64,000 bases of DNA from Neocallimastix lanati (nom. inval.) (Eukaryota > Neocallimastigomycota > Neocallimastigomycetes > Neocallimastigales > Neocallimastigaceae): positions 511,001 through 575,000 of the forward strand of contig JACVTC010000035.1 in the NCBI GenBank assembly GCA_016946835.1, given 5' to 3'. Under the pieces are notes generated by a model, which saw nothing but the letters and a program-made list of their open reading frames with translations, was not told the origin of the DNA and ran no database searches. Positions 40,187 to 55,789 of this stretch are shown here, one piece after another (the first letter of the stretch is position 1; each line of letters opens with the position of its first letter). The position numbers were made by a program, and so were the translations under genes.

Positions 40187-43100
40187 GTAATAATAATAAT
40201 AATAATAATAATTATAATAATAATAATAATACTAATAATAATACTAATACTAATAATAATTATAATAATAATAATAAGAGATAATATGAAATTATCAATT
40301 TGTTAAGATTGGTTTATAATTAATAAATTTATATATTAAAGATATATTTATAAATTGAAAAAAAATTTTTTTTAATTAAATAGCATAATTTACCATTAAT
40401 ATGTCTATTAATATGTACATCTAATCTTATTTAAAATTTTTTTTATTATAATTATCATTAACTATATATATCTTTGTATTTTATTATTCTTATATTATTA
40501 TTTTAATTATTTTTTTTTTAAAATTTTTAAATAATATTATAATTGCTAAAAATAAAATAAATAAATAAAAATAAAAAAAAAATTAAATACTATATAGAGT
40601 TTATTTATTTATTTATTTATTTTTTTAGTTTATGAACAGTTTCACAAAATTTTTACAATTAAATATAAAAGGAAAAAAAATGAATATAATTATTCAAATC
40701 ATTATTATATCTTATTTCTATTTATTATTATATTAAAATCAATTTTTTTTATTTTGAAGATAAAGTAAAATAATAATTTGAAAATATTAAAAAGTAATAT
40801 ATATTTTTAAATATTTTATATAAATATATATATAATAAAGAATAAATGCTTTAATATAAATTAGTATTATTTTATAAAATATTTGATTGCATCATTCAAA
40901 TTTTATATTTTTATTTTCATATTACAATTATTCCATCTTTTATATTCATGATATTATATAGCCTTTATTTATAATAAAAAAAAAGATTTAAAATTATTTT
41001 AAATATTATATAAATTATTATTTTAAATATTATATAAATTATCATAATATATTTTTCGAATAATTTATTTTTTTATTATAATTATCATTAATTACCTGAC
41101 AATAATATTTTTTAATATTTATAGTAACATTATATCTTTCACATTTTTATTTTATTTTATTTTATTTTATTTTAAAGAATTGTTATTCTATGTAATGGTA
41201 AATTATCGAAAATAGTACAATTAATATAATTAAATTAAATTCAAATTTCTTAATTTATATATATATATATATATTTTTTTTTTTTTAAATATTTTTATAA
41301 TTTTAATATATAATTTTAAGATTTTATGTTTTTATTATATTATATATAAACCCATTTATTATAGGATAAATATTTTATTAAAAAATTTTCCATTGATAAA
41401 AAAAATAATTATTAAATATTGATCTATGATATTTTTTAGTATTATTATAAACAGATATTTATTTATTTATTATTATTTATTATTTGTTTCAATTGCTATT
41501 GTTTAATTGATCCATTATTCCATAATTAATCTGTTAATATTATTAACAGATATTTATTATTATTATTAATTTTTATTGTTTAGGATTACCTTTTCTTTAA
41601 TTGGATAGGAATCTTTACTGATGATTTAATTAAAATTTTGACCGTTCATAAATAAAAAAATTTTTTTTATATTTCAATTCATTTATAAATGCTTTACCTT
41701 GAGCGACTATTTTAATTTTATTTAATAAAAATTTATCCTTTATACTTCATATATATATATATATTTTACATAATTCAAAAGGATAGAAGGAATGACTATT
41801 AATATTTTTATTTTTATTATTTTTTTTTTAAATTTTTTTTTTGTTAGAAAAAAAAAAAAAATAAAAGTACAGCAAAATAAAGGTACAAAAAAAATAAAAG
41901 TACAGAAAAATAATGGTACAAAAAAAAATAAAAGTACAGAAAAATAATAGTACAAAAAAATATAATTAAAAAAAAATTCATTAATGATTAAAAGAAAAAC
42001 ATGATTTTTTTAATTATATATTAAAATTTATGATAAGTATTTTTTTTTTCTTTTGTATTTGAAGTAATAATACTAATATTATTTTTACTATTTTTATGTT
42101 ACAATATATTATTTATTATTAATATTTTTAATGATATTGAAACTTTTATTAATACTAATATTTATATTATTATCTTTACTATTATTAAATATTTTAATTA
42201 TTATTATTATATATTTGATATTGTTATTTTTTAATATTTTCATATTTTTATATTTTTATATTTAATTTTAATCTTATATTGCTTATATTATTTTTTGTAG
42301 GATTTTATTTAAATATTTATTAATATTAATATTAATATTAATATTTTTTTTTTTTTTGATACATGGAAACCTTTTTTTTTTTAATTTTTTAAAAGACCAC
42401 ATACTAATATATTTTTTAAATTATCTATTTTGATTTTATTATTATAATTATTAAAATATTAATTATTTCTATGAAATTTACTAAAATTTTATTGGGTAAT
42501 ATCTTTAAAGTTTTTTTTTAAATTTTTATTTTTATTTTTTCTTTTGGTAATATGAAAATATTAATTAATAAAGTTTATTATAATTATTTATTATAATACT
42601 AAGTAATTTTTAATAAGTTAACCTTAATAATAATAAAAATTTTAGCATAATTTATTATAATATATCAAGTTTGATTTTTCCTAAGTAATATTTTTATTTT
42701 TTAATTATTTGATTTAAACTTAAATATTTTTTATTAGCAAATAAACTTTTTTCCTTGAAATTACCACAATTCAAATTATTGAATTATATCTAAGCAGTCT
42801 AAATGAATATATTTAAACGGTTTATTTAGCATTATACTGAAAACTTTAAAGACAATAAAGTTTTTTGTGTACAATTTATATATATAAGTTAAAAAAAACT
42901 TTTCCCTCTTTTTAATTTTCATATATATCATTTTTTTTTAATAAGAGAATAATATTTAAAAAAATTAAATTATTTAATATAATAATATATGGCTTTAATT
43001 AATTCAAACATATTGGATAATATAATAATATCAAATTATGTTGTATGATAAATAACATGCTAATATATTATAAAATAGTAATATTAAATTAATATATTGA

Positions 43101-44109
43101 TAATATAATATTATGATAAGTGAAAAATAATTTAAAACTTTTTTTTTATTACTATATATTATAATAAAAATAATAATTAATTTTATATATTATTAATATA
43201 TTTATAATATATTACATTGTTTGAGCTATTAATATTTTTTTAAAAGTTTATTTTTATTTTTTATTATCAAAATAAAAAAAATGTTTATCTAATATCAAAT
43301 ATTATTATTATTATTATTGTTTTCATTTTATTTTTAGTATTATCTATTAATAATGTTAGTATTTTAATATTATCCTTTATTATTATTATGTAAAATATTA
43401 ATTTTTATTATTTATTATTATTTATTATTATTTATTATTATATTTATAATTTATTTTATTATTAAAATTTTGTATTACAAAAAAAAAAAAAATTATTAAA
43501 AAATAAATATTAATATATATAAAATGTATTCTCATATAATAAAATAATACTAAGGATATTCATAATAGTAAAAAAAATAATAAAAAATTTCACCAATTTC
43601 ATATTAAATAATAATTATGGAATAGAAATTAATAATAAAAAATTTTAATATATTATTTACAATTATTATTTTAAGGTTTACTATATAAACCTATAAATGT
43701 TTCTTCATTTCTTTTTTTCTTTTTTTCTTTTTTTTTTTTTAATTTTTTAAAGAAATTTTTTTGTTTTTTTTTTAAAAAAATACTATTTTAAACAATTTAA
43801 GAAAATATTTTTATAAATTTAATAAAAAATAATTAAAAATATAGTATAAATTTCAATAAAAATAATAAAATATAAAATAAAAGTAATTTTTAAAATAATA
43901 ATATATATTTTGAAAATAAATTAATATTTTTATTTTATATAATTATGCCAATACAAAAAATTATATATTGTGAAAATAAATTTTAAAATATATATATTAA
44001 ATTACAATAAAGAAATTAATAAATAAATAATAATAAAAAATAAATAAGTAAAAAAATAACAAACTATTAGAATAATAATAATTATTTATAATAAAATATA
44101 ATATAAAAA
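38160..44109. other. AT desert with microsatellites, no gene seen
   Basis: Almost pure A/T. (TAA)n at about 40141-40280. A small tandem with unit about AATAAAAGTACAGAA at 41866-41955. Many A/T runs. One isolated CACGTG-like E-box near 39605. ORFs such as 41740-41955 (minus) are low-complexity F/Y/L and not credible. Confidence 0.7.
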
Positions 44110-45079
44110 ATGGGAAATTCATATAGTCTAAAGGGACAAGAGTTACAAGATATCCCAAATGAAATATACTTACATGATAAAACATATGTATTTAACAAAA
44201 GATATACAGTAAATGTTAAAAAAGATATAATACATGGAAAGAAAAGATATATATTTTATGATAAAACTAATAATATATATTTCCTAATGTTTAAACCTTT
44301 ACCTGAATGTAAAGAAGTATATTTATGTGATATGAGAAATAGACCAGTTTTAAATATGAAAGATAATAATGAAAAGAAATCATCAAAGTAAATATTATTA
44401 ATTTTAAAGTGAATTATTTAATAATTAAAATATATTTAATTAAATATTTTTTTTTAAAAAATTAATATATTATTATTTTTATAATTATTTAAATAGGATA
44501 TTTATAAAGGATGATAATGTGAGATTCAGAGTGAAAATTAAATTTGGAACTGATAGAGTGAAGGTTTATTTTGTGAATAAAGCTAATGGAAAGAAAGAAA
44601 TATTACAAATAAAAACCAATAGAAAATTTACTCAAATTGGTGTATATTATGGTATTTTAGAGGACAATGCACCATTAATTGCTAAATTTTATTTAAAGGA
44701 CAAGGATAGAGATTTATTAGTTACCAAAGAATATAATTATATTTATGAAGTAGCAGCTGGAGTTGATATATCTTTTATGGCAATGTTAGCTATATTTTTA
44801 AACAGATATCGTATTTACTTAGCAGAAAAAACAACGATATATACATCAAAGGAAGTTGATCCACATCATCGTTCAACTAGCTCAAGTGATAGCGTAAGAA
44901 GTAGAAATAGTAATAAAAGTAGTAAGAGTAGTAAATTAAGTTTAAAAGATGTAAAAATATCAAATATAAGTACACATACAAGTTCGGATATAGATAGTTG
45001 TTATTCATTCCCAAGGGATGCAGATAATAAATCATCACCTAGTTTACATTCAAAAAGAATATCATCAATAGAGATTTAA
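44110..45079 (+). CDS. LURP-one-related / tubby-like C-terminal-fold protein, two exons
   Basis: Exons 44110-44387 and 44497-45079; intron 44388-44496 (109 bp, GTAAAT...TTTAAATAG with a T-rich stretch upstream of the acceptor). Splicing joins codon AA|G and gives 286 aa. Without splicing the first exon stops at 44389. Residues about 15-255 have the LOR pattern of a 12-strand beta barrel around a hydrophobic helix: KTYVFNKRYTVN, KKRYIFYDKTNNIYFLMF, VYLCDMRNRPVLNMK, then FRVKIKF, and the characteristic helix VAAGVDISFMAMLAIFLN. The C-terminal tail is Ser/Lys-rich and probably disordered. Related plant proteins act in defence; the fungal role is unknown, with membrane or phosphoinositide binding suggested by the fold. 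It is the only likely single-copy host gene here, isolated in AT-rich DNA. Confidence 0.82.
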
Positions 45080-48000
45080 AAAATAATAATATCTTATTCA
45101 ATATTTTGATTTATTATTTTTAACTTTTTGTTTCAATAAATTTGAAATCAAGTTAAAAATTATATCCATATCCGACAATTATTTATTTATTTTTACGCTT
45201 ATAAAATTAATTTATTAAATGGTAACCATGTAAAACTCATACTAAATAACTATCAAAAATCAATATAAAATCCAAAATCCTTAAAAAAGTATATATATAA
45301 TTTTTAGAGAGTATTCAGTATTATTTTATCAGTTTATTAAAAATTAAAATAGAGAAATTTTTATTTTAACTTTTTTATTATATAAATATATATGTTTATT
45401 AAACATTTAATATAAAAAGTAGTATTTTCTTTACATTTTTTTTAACAATTACTTTCTTAGTTTCCTTAATACCCCAAATAAAATAAAATTTAATTATCAT
45501 TATCATAAAAAAAAAAAATAAACAGTTTTGAAAAAAAAATTTTTTTTGACAATGGTATAAAACAAAATAATAATAATAATAAATTAAAAATATTTAAAAT
45601 AATTAAAAAATATAAGTTTTTAATTATTTTAAATGCTTTTTGTTAAAGCTAAAATACAAAAAAAAAAAAAAAAAAAGTTATAAAAATTAATATAAATAAT
45701 GAAATAATAGTAATATAACGATAAAAATCGTTAATAATATTATTATTTGTATTTAAAAAATTATTTATAATAAAAAAAATTAAAAAAAAAAAATTATAAA
45801 ATAAAATACAACACAAAAAAACAACAAAAAATTAAACAAGCGCACTGAAACAAGTAAAAAAAAAAATTAATATTAATATATTATAATAATAAAATACAAC
45901 ACAAAAAAACTAAAAAAAAATTAAACAAGCGCACTGAAACAAGTAAAAAAAAAAAAAAAATAATATATTATATAATAATAATTTTTTAATAAGTTAATAT
46001 TATATAATTTTGAATAAAAAAAACTTTAATAATATTATATAATTTTGAATAAAAAAAACCTTTAATAAATAATAATGAATATTAGTATAAACCTTGAAGG
46101 TTTATTATTATATATCATTAATTATTAATAATTCAAAAAATAAATAGACAGTTCCTTTCCTTTAAAAAGAAAGGGAAAATAATTAATGCTATTGAATAGC
46201 AAATAGAAATAAATATAATATCCATTTTTTTTTTTAAAAAAAATGCATATTATAATATAAAAGAAAAAAGTTATATATAACAAAAAAAAAAAAAATAGAA
46301 GGTATATATATGTATATATATAATAATAGGAATAACAAAAGAAAGTAAAATATATATAAAAAAATGTTAAATAATACATATGTAAAAGAGTTAATAAAAG
46401 TTTTTTTTTTTAAAAAATTAAAAAAAATAAAATTAAAATCGTGTTATTTTTTTTTAAATTTTGATTAAGATAAAATTAAAATTGTTATTTCGTATTATTT
46501 TTTTTATGAAAGTATTTTAATAATTTTTTTTTTTAATAATAACAAAAAACTTCTTTTTTAATTATTGTAAAAGATTTTCATTAATAGTCAAATATTAAAT
46601 ATTTATATATAAATAATGAAAAGTGTATTCTCTATATGTATATAAAATTAATAGTGGATGAAAATAAATATGGAATAAATGAATGAATGAATGAATAAAT
46701 AGATTAAAATATATTGAGTTTTTATCACTGAATAGTCTTAAGATTTATAATTAATTTAAAAGTATTTCACATGTTTATATTGAAATTTGCATTAATCTCA
46801 AACCAAACTTAATTATATATAAATCATAATTTATAGAAATTTGTTTTAAAAAAAAAAAAAAAAAAAAAAGGAATTTTTTATATTGAATTATATATCAAAT
46901 TTTATTTTTATTTTTTTTTTTTTTTATTATTTTATACATTTTATTTTAATTTTTAAAATATATTTATTATTATTTATTATTATTTTATTTTATTTTATTT
47001 TTAATTTTTTTATTATTATTTTTTATTATTTTATTTTATTTTATTTTTAATTTTTAAATGTTAATTATTATATATATATATTTATACATTCAAACAATTT
47101 TGTATTAAATACTATTTATTTAACTTTTTATAATACTATTTATTATTAATACTATTTACTATTACTTTTTATAATATGGATAATAATACAATAATATAAA
47201 TAGTAATATAAACTATAATATTTATTATAATAATATGAATAATTTAAAAATTATATTGTTAGATTAATTCTTAATTCTTAAAATATATGATTATATAAAA
47301 TTTTTATTAAGAATTAACATTTGTTTTATGCAAACTTTTATTTATTATTATAGCATTGTTTTATACCACTTTTATTTATTATTATTATTATTATTATTAA
47401 TTACAGATGCAGATTACTATAATTTTGTTGCTTTTATTATTATTCTGTATTTTTTTTTAAATTGAAAAAAAAAAAAAAGTTATATATTACAAATATTATT
47501 AAAAACCCTTTATAAAAGTTTTTTTTCATTTAATCTGTCCTGAAAGTTGTAGCTATAGGTTTATTCAAAAATGTTCATGATCCACGTGAAATAAATTTTA
47601 ATTATTTATAGTAATAAATAATGATAATTAAGTAATAATCAATAATATATTAAATAATATATATAATAAAAATTATATGTAAATTTAATATAAATATTAA
47701 AAATTATATATAAAATTAATATAAATAATAAAAATATATGTAAAATTAATATAAATAATAATCTATAATATTGAAAATTTTATTTTTTATTAATAACAAT
47801 AATAATAAATAATAATAAATAATAATAAATAATAATAAATAATAATAAATAATAATAAATAATAATAAATAATAATAAATAATAATAATAAATAATAATA
47901 ATAAATAATAATAATAATAATAATAATAATAATTATAGCAATGATAATAATAAATAAATAGATAACCAAATAAATATATAATAAATGATGATGAAATTAT

Positions 48001-48650
48001 TATTACACTAATTATTATAAGAATAAATTTGAATATAATATATAATGATTTTCATATTTTCATAAATGAAAGTGTATTCTATTAAACAGATTTACATAAA
48101 AAAATATTTTATATTAAAATAAATAGTAAATAATTAATACATAGTAGTATATTATATTATTATTATGAATAATTAATATCATATAAAACATAAAATATAT
48201 AATATATATATAATATTTTAAAGATGACTAATAATTTCAGTTTTTATTATTATTTATTATTATTATTTTTTAAAGTAACTATTCTTTTTGTTTTATTATT
48301 TTTTGTACTATATTTTTTTCTTATTATTTTACAAAAACAAGACTTTAAAAATGTATAATAGGAGGATAAAAAAATTTTTTTTTTAAAACTTATATATATT
48401 ACTTTTAATTTAATTAATATGATGATGAAAATGAAAGGTACTATGAATAGTTATTATAGATATAAACATCCTTATTATTATATTTTACAGCATAATATTA
48501 ATCATAATTTTTTTCCCTTATTTTATTTTTTCTTATTTTATTTACAGTATTACAGTTAATATATAGTATTAAATAATATATATTATATATGTATTTATTA
48601 TTAACTATTATATATATATAAAGGTTGTTTTTTTCCATAATAGGAGTTCA

Positions 48651-48684
<34 letters not shown>

Positions 48685-50200
48685 GTAATAAGTTTTATTA
48701 AACGATTATATAAAAATTCCAAAAAGGAAGATTATATATATTATTTTTTATTACTAATATATTAAGATATATTTTTCATAGTTTCATAAAATTCCTTATA
48801 TAATATATTTTTTTTAAACAAAATGTATTGAATTGTATTATAAAATAATGATAAAATGTTTCAAAAATAAATCAAACAATAAATAAAAATTATATTTTGA
48901 TTTTAAAAAAATTTTTTTAAAAATCACATTAATTATATAAACTTAATATAGCAATATAAAAACAACAATTGTCACAAAGAAATCATTAAAATCATTCAAC
49001 ATATGTTTAATTATAATTTTTAAAAAGATTATTTATAATATATTTTTAATTTAAAATATTGATGATCTAAAGAAAATAAATATATTTTAAAGAAAATAGA
49101 TAAAAATTATCAAATTTTCAAAATTTTAAATTATAAGTATTTCTTAAAAATTTTATGAATTTGTGTAATCTTTAACTCTTTTATTAATATTTAATATGAA
49201 TAATAATATTTATATATTTTAAATTACCACAAAAAAAAAAAGACTAAAACACATGTATATAAAATAAATCAATAATTAATAGTTATAATATATAATAATA
49301 TAATTAAAAAGGATTATAATAATATAAATAATTAGGATTAATATAAATATTTGATTTTCATTTGTGGAAGTATTGTTATTATCACGAAAATATTAATATA
49401 AAGGAAAAATGGAAAATAATAGAAATAAATAAAAAAAAAAAAAAAAAAATTAAAAAAAAAATATATATATATATATAAAGAAATTATTGTTTTTAATTTT
49501 AATTTAAAAATTATTAATAATTATTATATTATATTATAATGTTATACAATCATTTCCTTTTAGATTTTATTTTATTTTTGTAAAACTCTATGTAATATGA
49601 TTTTAACAGGTAACGCATAAAAAAAAATTCCGTAATACACAATAATTATTTTGAAATTATATTTAACATAATAAGTAAAATTTAATAATAATAGTATTAA
49701 TGATAATATTAATAATAACAATAATAATAATAATGATATAAATGTTAGTAAAAATAATTATAATTATAATAATATAATGATGGTAATAATAATAATAATT
49801 ACCGTTTTTATTATTATTAGTATCACAGAAAATTTTTAAATAATTAATATTTATTATTATACTATTGTTTCTGATACAATATTATTAATTATTGTTTCTA
49901 TTTATATATATAAATTAATAAATTACCAATATTATTAAACTAATAACTCTAAAAATGGTTAATATTACAAGTTAATATAATGAAAGATAAATATTCAATG
50001 ATCTTTAAAATTTTTTTTTTTTATTTTTTATACTATATTATCATATAATTGTAATTGCAACAAATTATATTTATTCTTGTTCAACATAAAAAATAGCATA
50101 TATGGTTTTCAATTATTTATATATATATATTTCATATTATTCTGTATAATATTTATTAAATTTATATATGATTAACAATAATCATCCCTATTATATGGAA

Positions 50201-50231
<31 letters not shown>

Positions 50232-50286
50232 TTTAATTTGATAAATTTGAAAATTTATATTACGTGTAGTTGTAATTCATCAATTT
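45080..50286. other. AT desert with microsatellites, no gene seen
   Basis: Contains a tandem duplication at 45802-45965, a (AATAATA)n/(AAT)n tract at about 47797-47932, and long A or T runs, e.g. 48653-48680. Minus-strand ORF 46125-46379 is Y/F-rich low complexity. No domain seen on either strand. Confidence 0.7.
45802..45965 (+). repeat. Tandem duplication with a GC-containing core
   Basis: Two copies, about 88 bp apart, of a segment with TACAACACAAAAAAAC and ATTAAACAAGCGCACTGAAA followed by CAAGTA and an A-run. The CAAGCGCACTG core stands out in the surrounding A/T. Confidence 0.8.
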
Positions 50287-50666
<380 letters not shown>

Positions 50667-50699
50667 GATTAAGAGTCTCAAGACTCTAATCAACTGAGC
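50667..50699 (+). promoter_or_regulatory. Primer-binding site complementary to a tRNA-Lys(CUU) half
   Basis: Its reverse complement reads GCTCAGTTGATTAGAGTC then TTGAGACTCTTAATC, that is, a D arm followed by an anticodon arm with loop CTCTTAA (anticodon CUU). It starts directly at the LTR end, at about tRNA nucleotide 40. Copia and Ty5 prime from a tRNA cleaved in this region. Confidence 0.75.
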
Positions 50700-51139
50700 G
50701 AAATAAGCTGACAAGTAATAGAAAATTTCAAAATGGTAATTACAAAAGACTCTTAATCAAAAATATAAAGAAGTGAAATCTATATTACAACAGCTATAAT
50801 AGCCGGAACTTTAGAAGAACTACTAGCCTTCATAACTAGCTCAATGATTACAAAAAGGAAAGGACATTACCCCCACATAAAATAAATGTGAAATTAGTAA
50901 GACCGAACAAGAATGTCACCTCTAAAATAATATGGTTAATGTTAATCCACAAAACATATAAATTATGGTTATTGCTAAACCAAAAAGCAAATATAAATTA
51001 CTAATGAAGGGACAAAAATAAACTTGTATGAAAAAAAATTCATCGTAGTCGGCATATATAATTTAAAACTAAATAAATTTAAACTTCTTTGAAGCAAACT
51101 AGATTTTTGTATAAACAGAAAATCAAGTTTGAGGGGGAA

Positions 51140-51367
51140 TGTTAGAAGTAGAAATTTATGATATATAAATAAATGTTAAATTAGATTAAATTAATATGAA
51201 TATACGAATCATATTATGTAATACATTAATTAAATAAATTAACATGTATCTAAATTTAGCCACAGTTCTTGTATAAATAGAACTGGTTTTACTTTAATTG
51301 TAAATCTGAGGTTAGTTATTAATACATAATAAACATTTATCATAAAACCCATTTTTACCTTCTAAAA
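51140..51367 (+). repeat. 3' LTR of the miniature copia element
   Basis: 228 bp, preceded by GAGGGGGAA and followed by ATTAT and the remaining TTA repeat. Confidence 0.9.

Positions 51368-51413
<46 letters not shown>
51368..51413. repeat. (TTA)n microsatellite, right part
   Basis: Continuation of the triplet tract after the element insertion. Confidence 0.9.
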
Positions 51414-52793
<1,380 letters not shown>

Positions 52794-52796
52794 CTA

Positions 52797-52837
<41 letters not shown>

Positions 52838-53401
52838 CTAGTAAATAATGAATGAGTTGATAATGTTCATTTTCAATGGCGTAGGTTAATAGGATCTTCT
52901 TATTTTTATCTTTTTTTTTTTTATTAACATTTAAACCTGTTTTTGAGTAAATATCAGTTATTTTATGTAATTTTTTAATTTTTTTTTCAATTTTTTTCAT
53001 TATTTTTATTATAATTATTTTCATTTTGAGAAAAGAATGCATTTACATCTATTTTAATATTATTATCAACACCAATTGCATAATTTATTTAAATACTTTA
53101 TGACATCTTCATTTATAAATTCCATAGCGAAATTCAAAATACTGTAACCATTTTCATCTTTTGTATTCAAACTTAATCCACGAATTATTAATAATTTTTA
53201 AATATTGGGAAAATCAACAATTTTATATTTATTATGAAAAAATGATTCATAAGGCTAAATTATTTCTTTTAAATTGTTTAATATTATTATTGAAACATAA
53301 AAGCCATGATCGATTAACATTTTTAATAGGTCAAATATATTAATATATAAGAGGTTCCATCATCCATAATTTTTTGATACCAACCTTTTTAAAGGATTTA
53401 A

Positions 53402-53478
<77 letters not shown>

Positions 53479-53523
53479 TTATTATTATTATTATTGTTGT
53501 TGTTGTTATTATTATTGTTATTA

Positions 53524-53556
<33 letters not shown>
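53402..53556. repeat. (TTA)n/(TTG)n microsatellite inside the ankyrin pseudogene
   Basis: About 155 bp of TTA with TTG and TTT variants. It gives rise to Leu/Ile-rich ORFs on both strands that are not real. Confidence 0.92.
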
Positions 53557-53557
<1 letters not shown>

Positions 53558-53817
53558 AATAAGGTATATTTCTGTAGAAATTTTATTTCTTTGTTTTTTG
53601 TTAAAACCATTAAAAATTAAGATCATTAGTAAATTTAATGGGTTAGTTATTATTATTAAATATTAGATTCGAATTATAAATATATAAATATATTTTTTAT
53701 TAGAAACAGCTGGATTTAATATGTTTTTATATTAAAACATACTTTGACTTATCACTTTTTTAATATTTGTCATAATAATAATTCTACATCATTGTCATTG
53801 CTATTGTTAAGTAAATT

Positions 53818-53829
<12 letters not shown>

Positions 53830-53852
<23 letters not shown>

Positions 53853-54240
53853 TCAAATATTTGGTTTAATATAGATATGTTATGATTTTGAAACTCTTTA
53901 TTGACTTAATGCATTAAGTCAATAAAGTTTTTCCATCTTTATCCATACTTTTAAAATCTAAACCTGAAATGTACTAACTAATACTTTTAAAAAGTTCTTT
54001 TTAATTTTGCTAAATAATGATTATTATTTTAAAATCAATTGTAAAAGGAAATGATTTAATATCTATATTAAAGATAGGATAAACACATTGTAAAAGGAAA
54101 TGCACTAGTATCTATATTAAAGATAGGATACCCAAATACTTTTAAAAGGTTTTTTAGTTTTGATGAACAATGATTATAACTTTAAAATCAATTGTAAAAG
54201 GAAATGACTTAAGTATCTATATTAAAGACTTAGGATATAA
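53830..54240. repeat. Local duplications near the ankyrin pseudogene
   Basis: ATTGTAAAAGGAAATGA/C with TCTATATTAAAGA(T/C)...AGGATA recurs three times between 54035 and 54235. GACTTAATGCATTAAGTC at about 53902-53919 is a perfect palindrome. Confidence 0.65.
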
Positions 54241-54444
54241 AAATATCTATATTATCATTAATACATTGAATATTTACTGGATGATTTAAATAAATAATTC
54301 ATAACATCGGTAAAGTCTTTTTCGGAAAACGGTATCAAACTTATAGAGTAACCTTCTACTATTTTCAGTTTTTAGATCAATTTTTTAGTTTTATTATTTA
54401 TAAGGAATTTTTTTTTTCAATATATCTCTTACTCTCAGATGCCT

Positions 54445-54700
54445 AATCCAGGCATATGATGATAATAGTAATAAGTAATTCAGAGATAAAAAAAAAAAAA
54501 AAAAGATGATGATAATAGTAATAAGTAATTCAGAGATAAAAAAAAAAAAAAAAGATGATGATAATAGTAATAAGTAATTCAGAAATAAAAAAAAAAAAAA
54601 GATGATGATAATAGTAATAAGTAATTCAGAGATAAAAAAAAAAAAAAAAAAAAAAAAAAGATGATAATAGTAATAAGTAACTCTAATAATACTAAATAGT
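54445..54700 (+). repeat. Minisatellite of about 55 bp ending in A-runs
   Basis: Five units GATGATGATAATAGTAATAA + GTAATTCAGAGATAA followed by 15-25 A. Unit length varies with the A-run. Confidence 0.88.
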
Positions 54701-54999
54701 CTAAATGAAAAAAAAAAAAAAAAAAAAAAACTTTAAAAAAATCATAAAAATATACATATCCATTGTTATTGAATAAACGATTTAGTCTAATGGTATACAA
54801 ATTAGTCATAATGCAAAAAAAAAAAAAAAAAAATCACTAATCACACATACAGAATAGGCATAATATTAGTAAGGAATTCTGCAAACCCCACAAAATATTA
54901 AATCGGGAAAGAAGACTCTCTTGAAAGATGATTGATATATATTATTAATAAAATGCCTTCTTTCCTCCTCCATGGGGAACTCATCTTTAAGACTTCATA

Positions 55000-55340
55000 T
55001 ATATTGCATTTCGGTTGAGAAGGAGACACAATACATAAAAATTAATAGTATCGTCACAATCATCCTCTTTGCTCATTAGAAATGTTCAAAGAAATGTTCA
55101 ATAATTTCTCTAATGAACAATTAGAGATTAATTTAATAAAAAAAAAAAAATTTTTTTATCAACAAATTGAATGAATTGTTCCCTAAATACTTCAAATTTA
55201 GGATATTAAAAGGATCCGATGTAAAGAAAACTAGGTATGTTATTACTTTCAACACAACAAGATCAACATGTTGCGCAATCTTCTGATGATCATTTTTCTT
55301 TTTTACATAAGATTATTATATTATATTTGAATTCACATTT
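55000..55340 (-). pseudogene. Decayed LINE 3' end, second copy
   Basis: Resembles 55790-55960: both contain AGGATCC, AACTAGGTA/GCTAGGTA, a run of AACAC, CAATCTTCTGA. Translated on the minus strand it gives a broken Cys-rich motif like that of the neighbouring copy. Probably the C-terminal part of another LINE copy or a local duplication. Confidence 0.45.
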
Positions 55341-55353
55341 AATTCGTTCAGTC

Positions 55354-55395
<42 letters not shown>

Positions 55396-55789
55396 CTCAA
55401 GATGAAATTGTGAATATTTTTAGCAATAGTTGTTGAATAAAAATTTTTTTTTTATTTTATTTTATTTTAAATCAAACCTTAAACTTCTTGTATTTAATTG
55501 ATCTAATTACAGAGGAACTTGTATAATGATCATTTTCCCAGTAAAACTTCCCGTAGTTCTCCAGAAAGTTAATTATTGTGTTTGGATATTGTTAATATTT
55601 ATGCTTTTTTTTTTTTTTTCATCTATGAATAATTTGAAAATGTTGGAATATTTTTGACTAAATGAGAAATAATACAAGAAGCGTCTTTCTACACTTTTTA
55701 AAGCATCGAATCATCGACAGTTTTTTTTTTTTAATATAATAAGGACAGTGAAAAGCATAATCATATGAACAATTATACTACTCCCTTCC

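Larger units (their letters stand above)
52794..54400 (-). pseudogene. Ankyrin-repeat protein pseudogene
   Basis: Minus-strand fragments in shifting frames carry ankyrin-like units: DKDGKTLL near 53930, NTKDENGYSILNFAMEFINE with DVIKYL near 53080-53180, and LLTYAIENEHYQLIHYLLEK at the downstream end (about 52835-52900). GYSISLIPFSEKDF with TDVMNYLF near 54290-54350 is a further candidate unit. A (TTA)n expansion (53402-53556) and poly-A/T runs break the frame, and stops are frequent. The fragments are ordered as a single multi-repeat protein. Repeat proteins of this type are common in gut-fungal genomes (general knowledge). No intact ORF remains. Confidence 0.68.

Noticed and set aside
46125-46379. 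Y/F-rich minus-strand ORF (also 41740-41955, 43997-44185, 54579-54809)
   Set aside because: Low complexity in AT desert or across A-run minisatellites; no homology-bearing motif.
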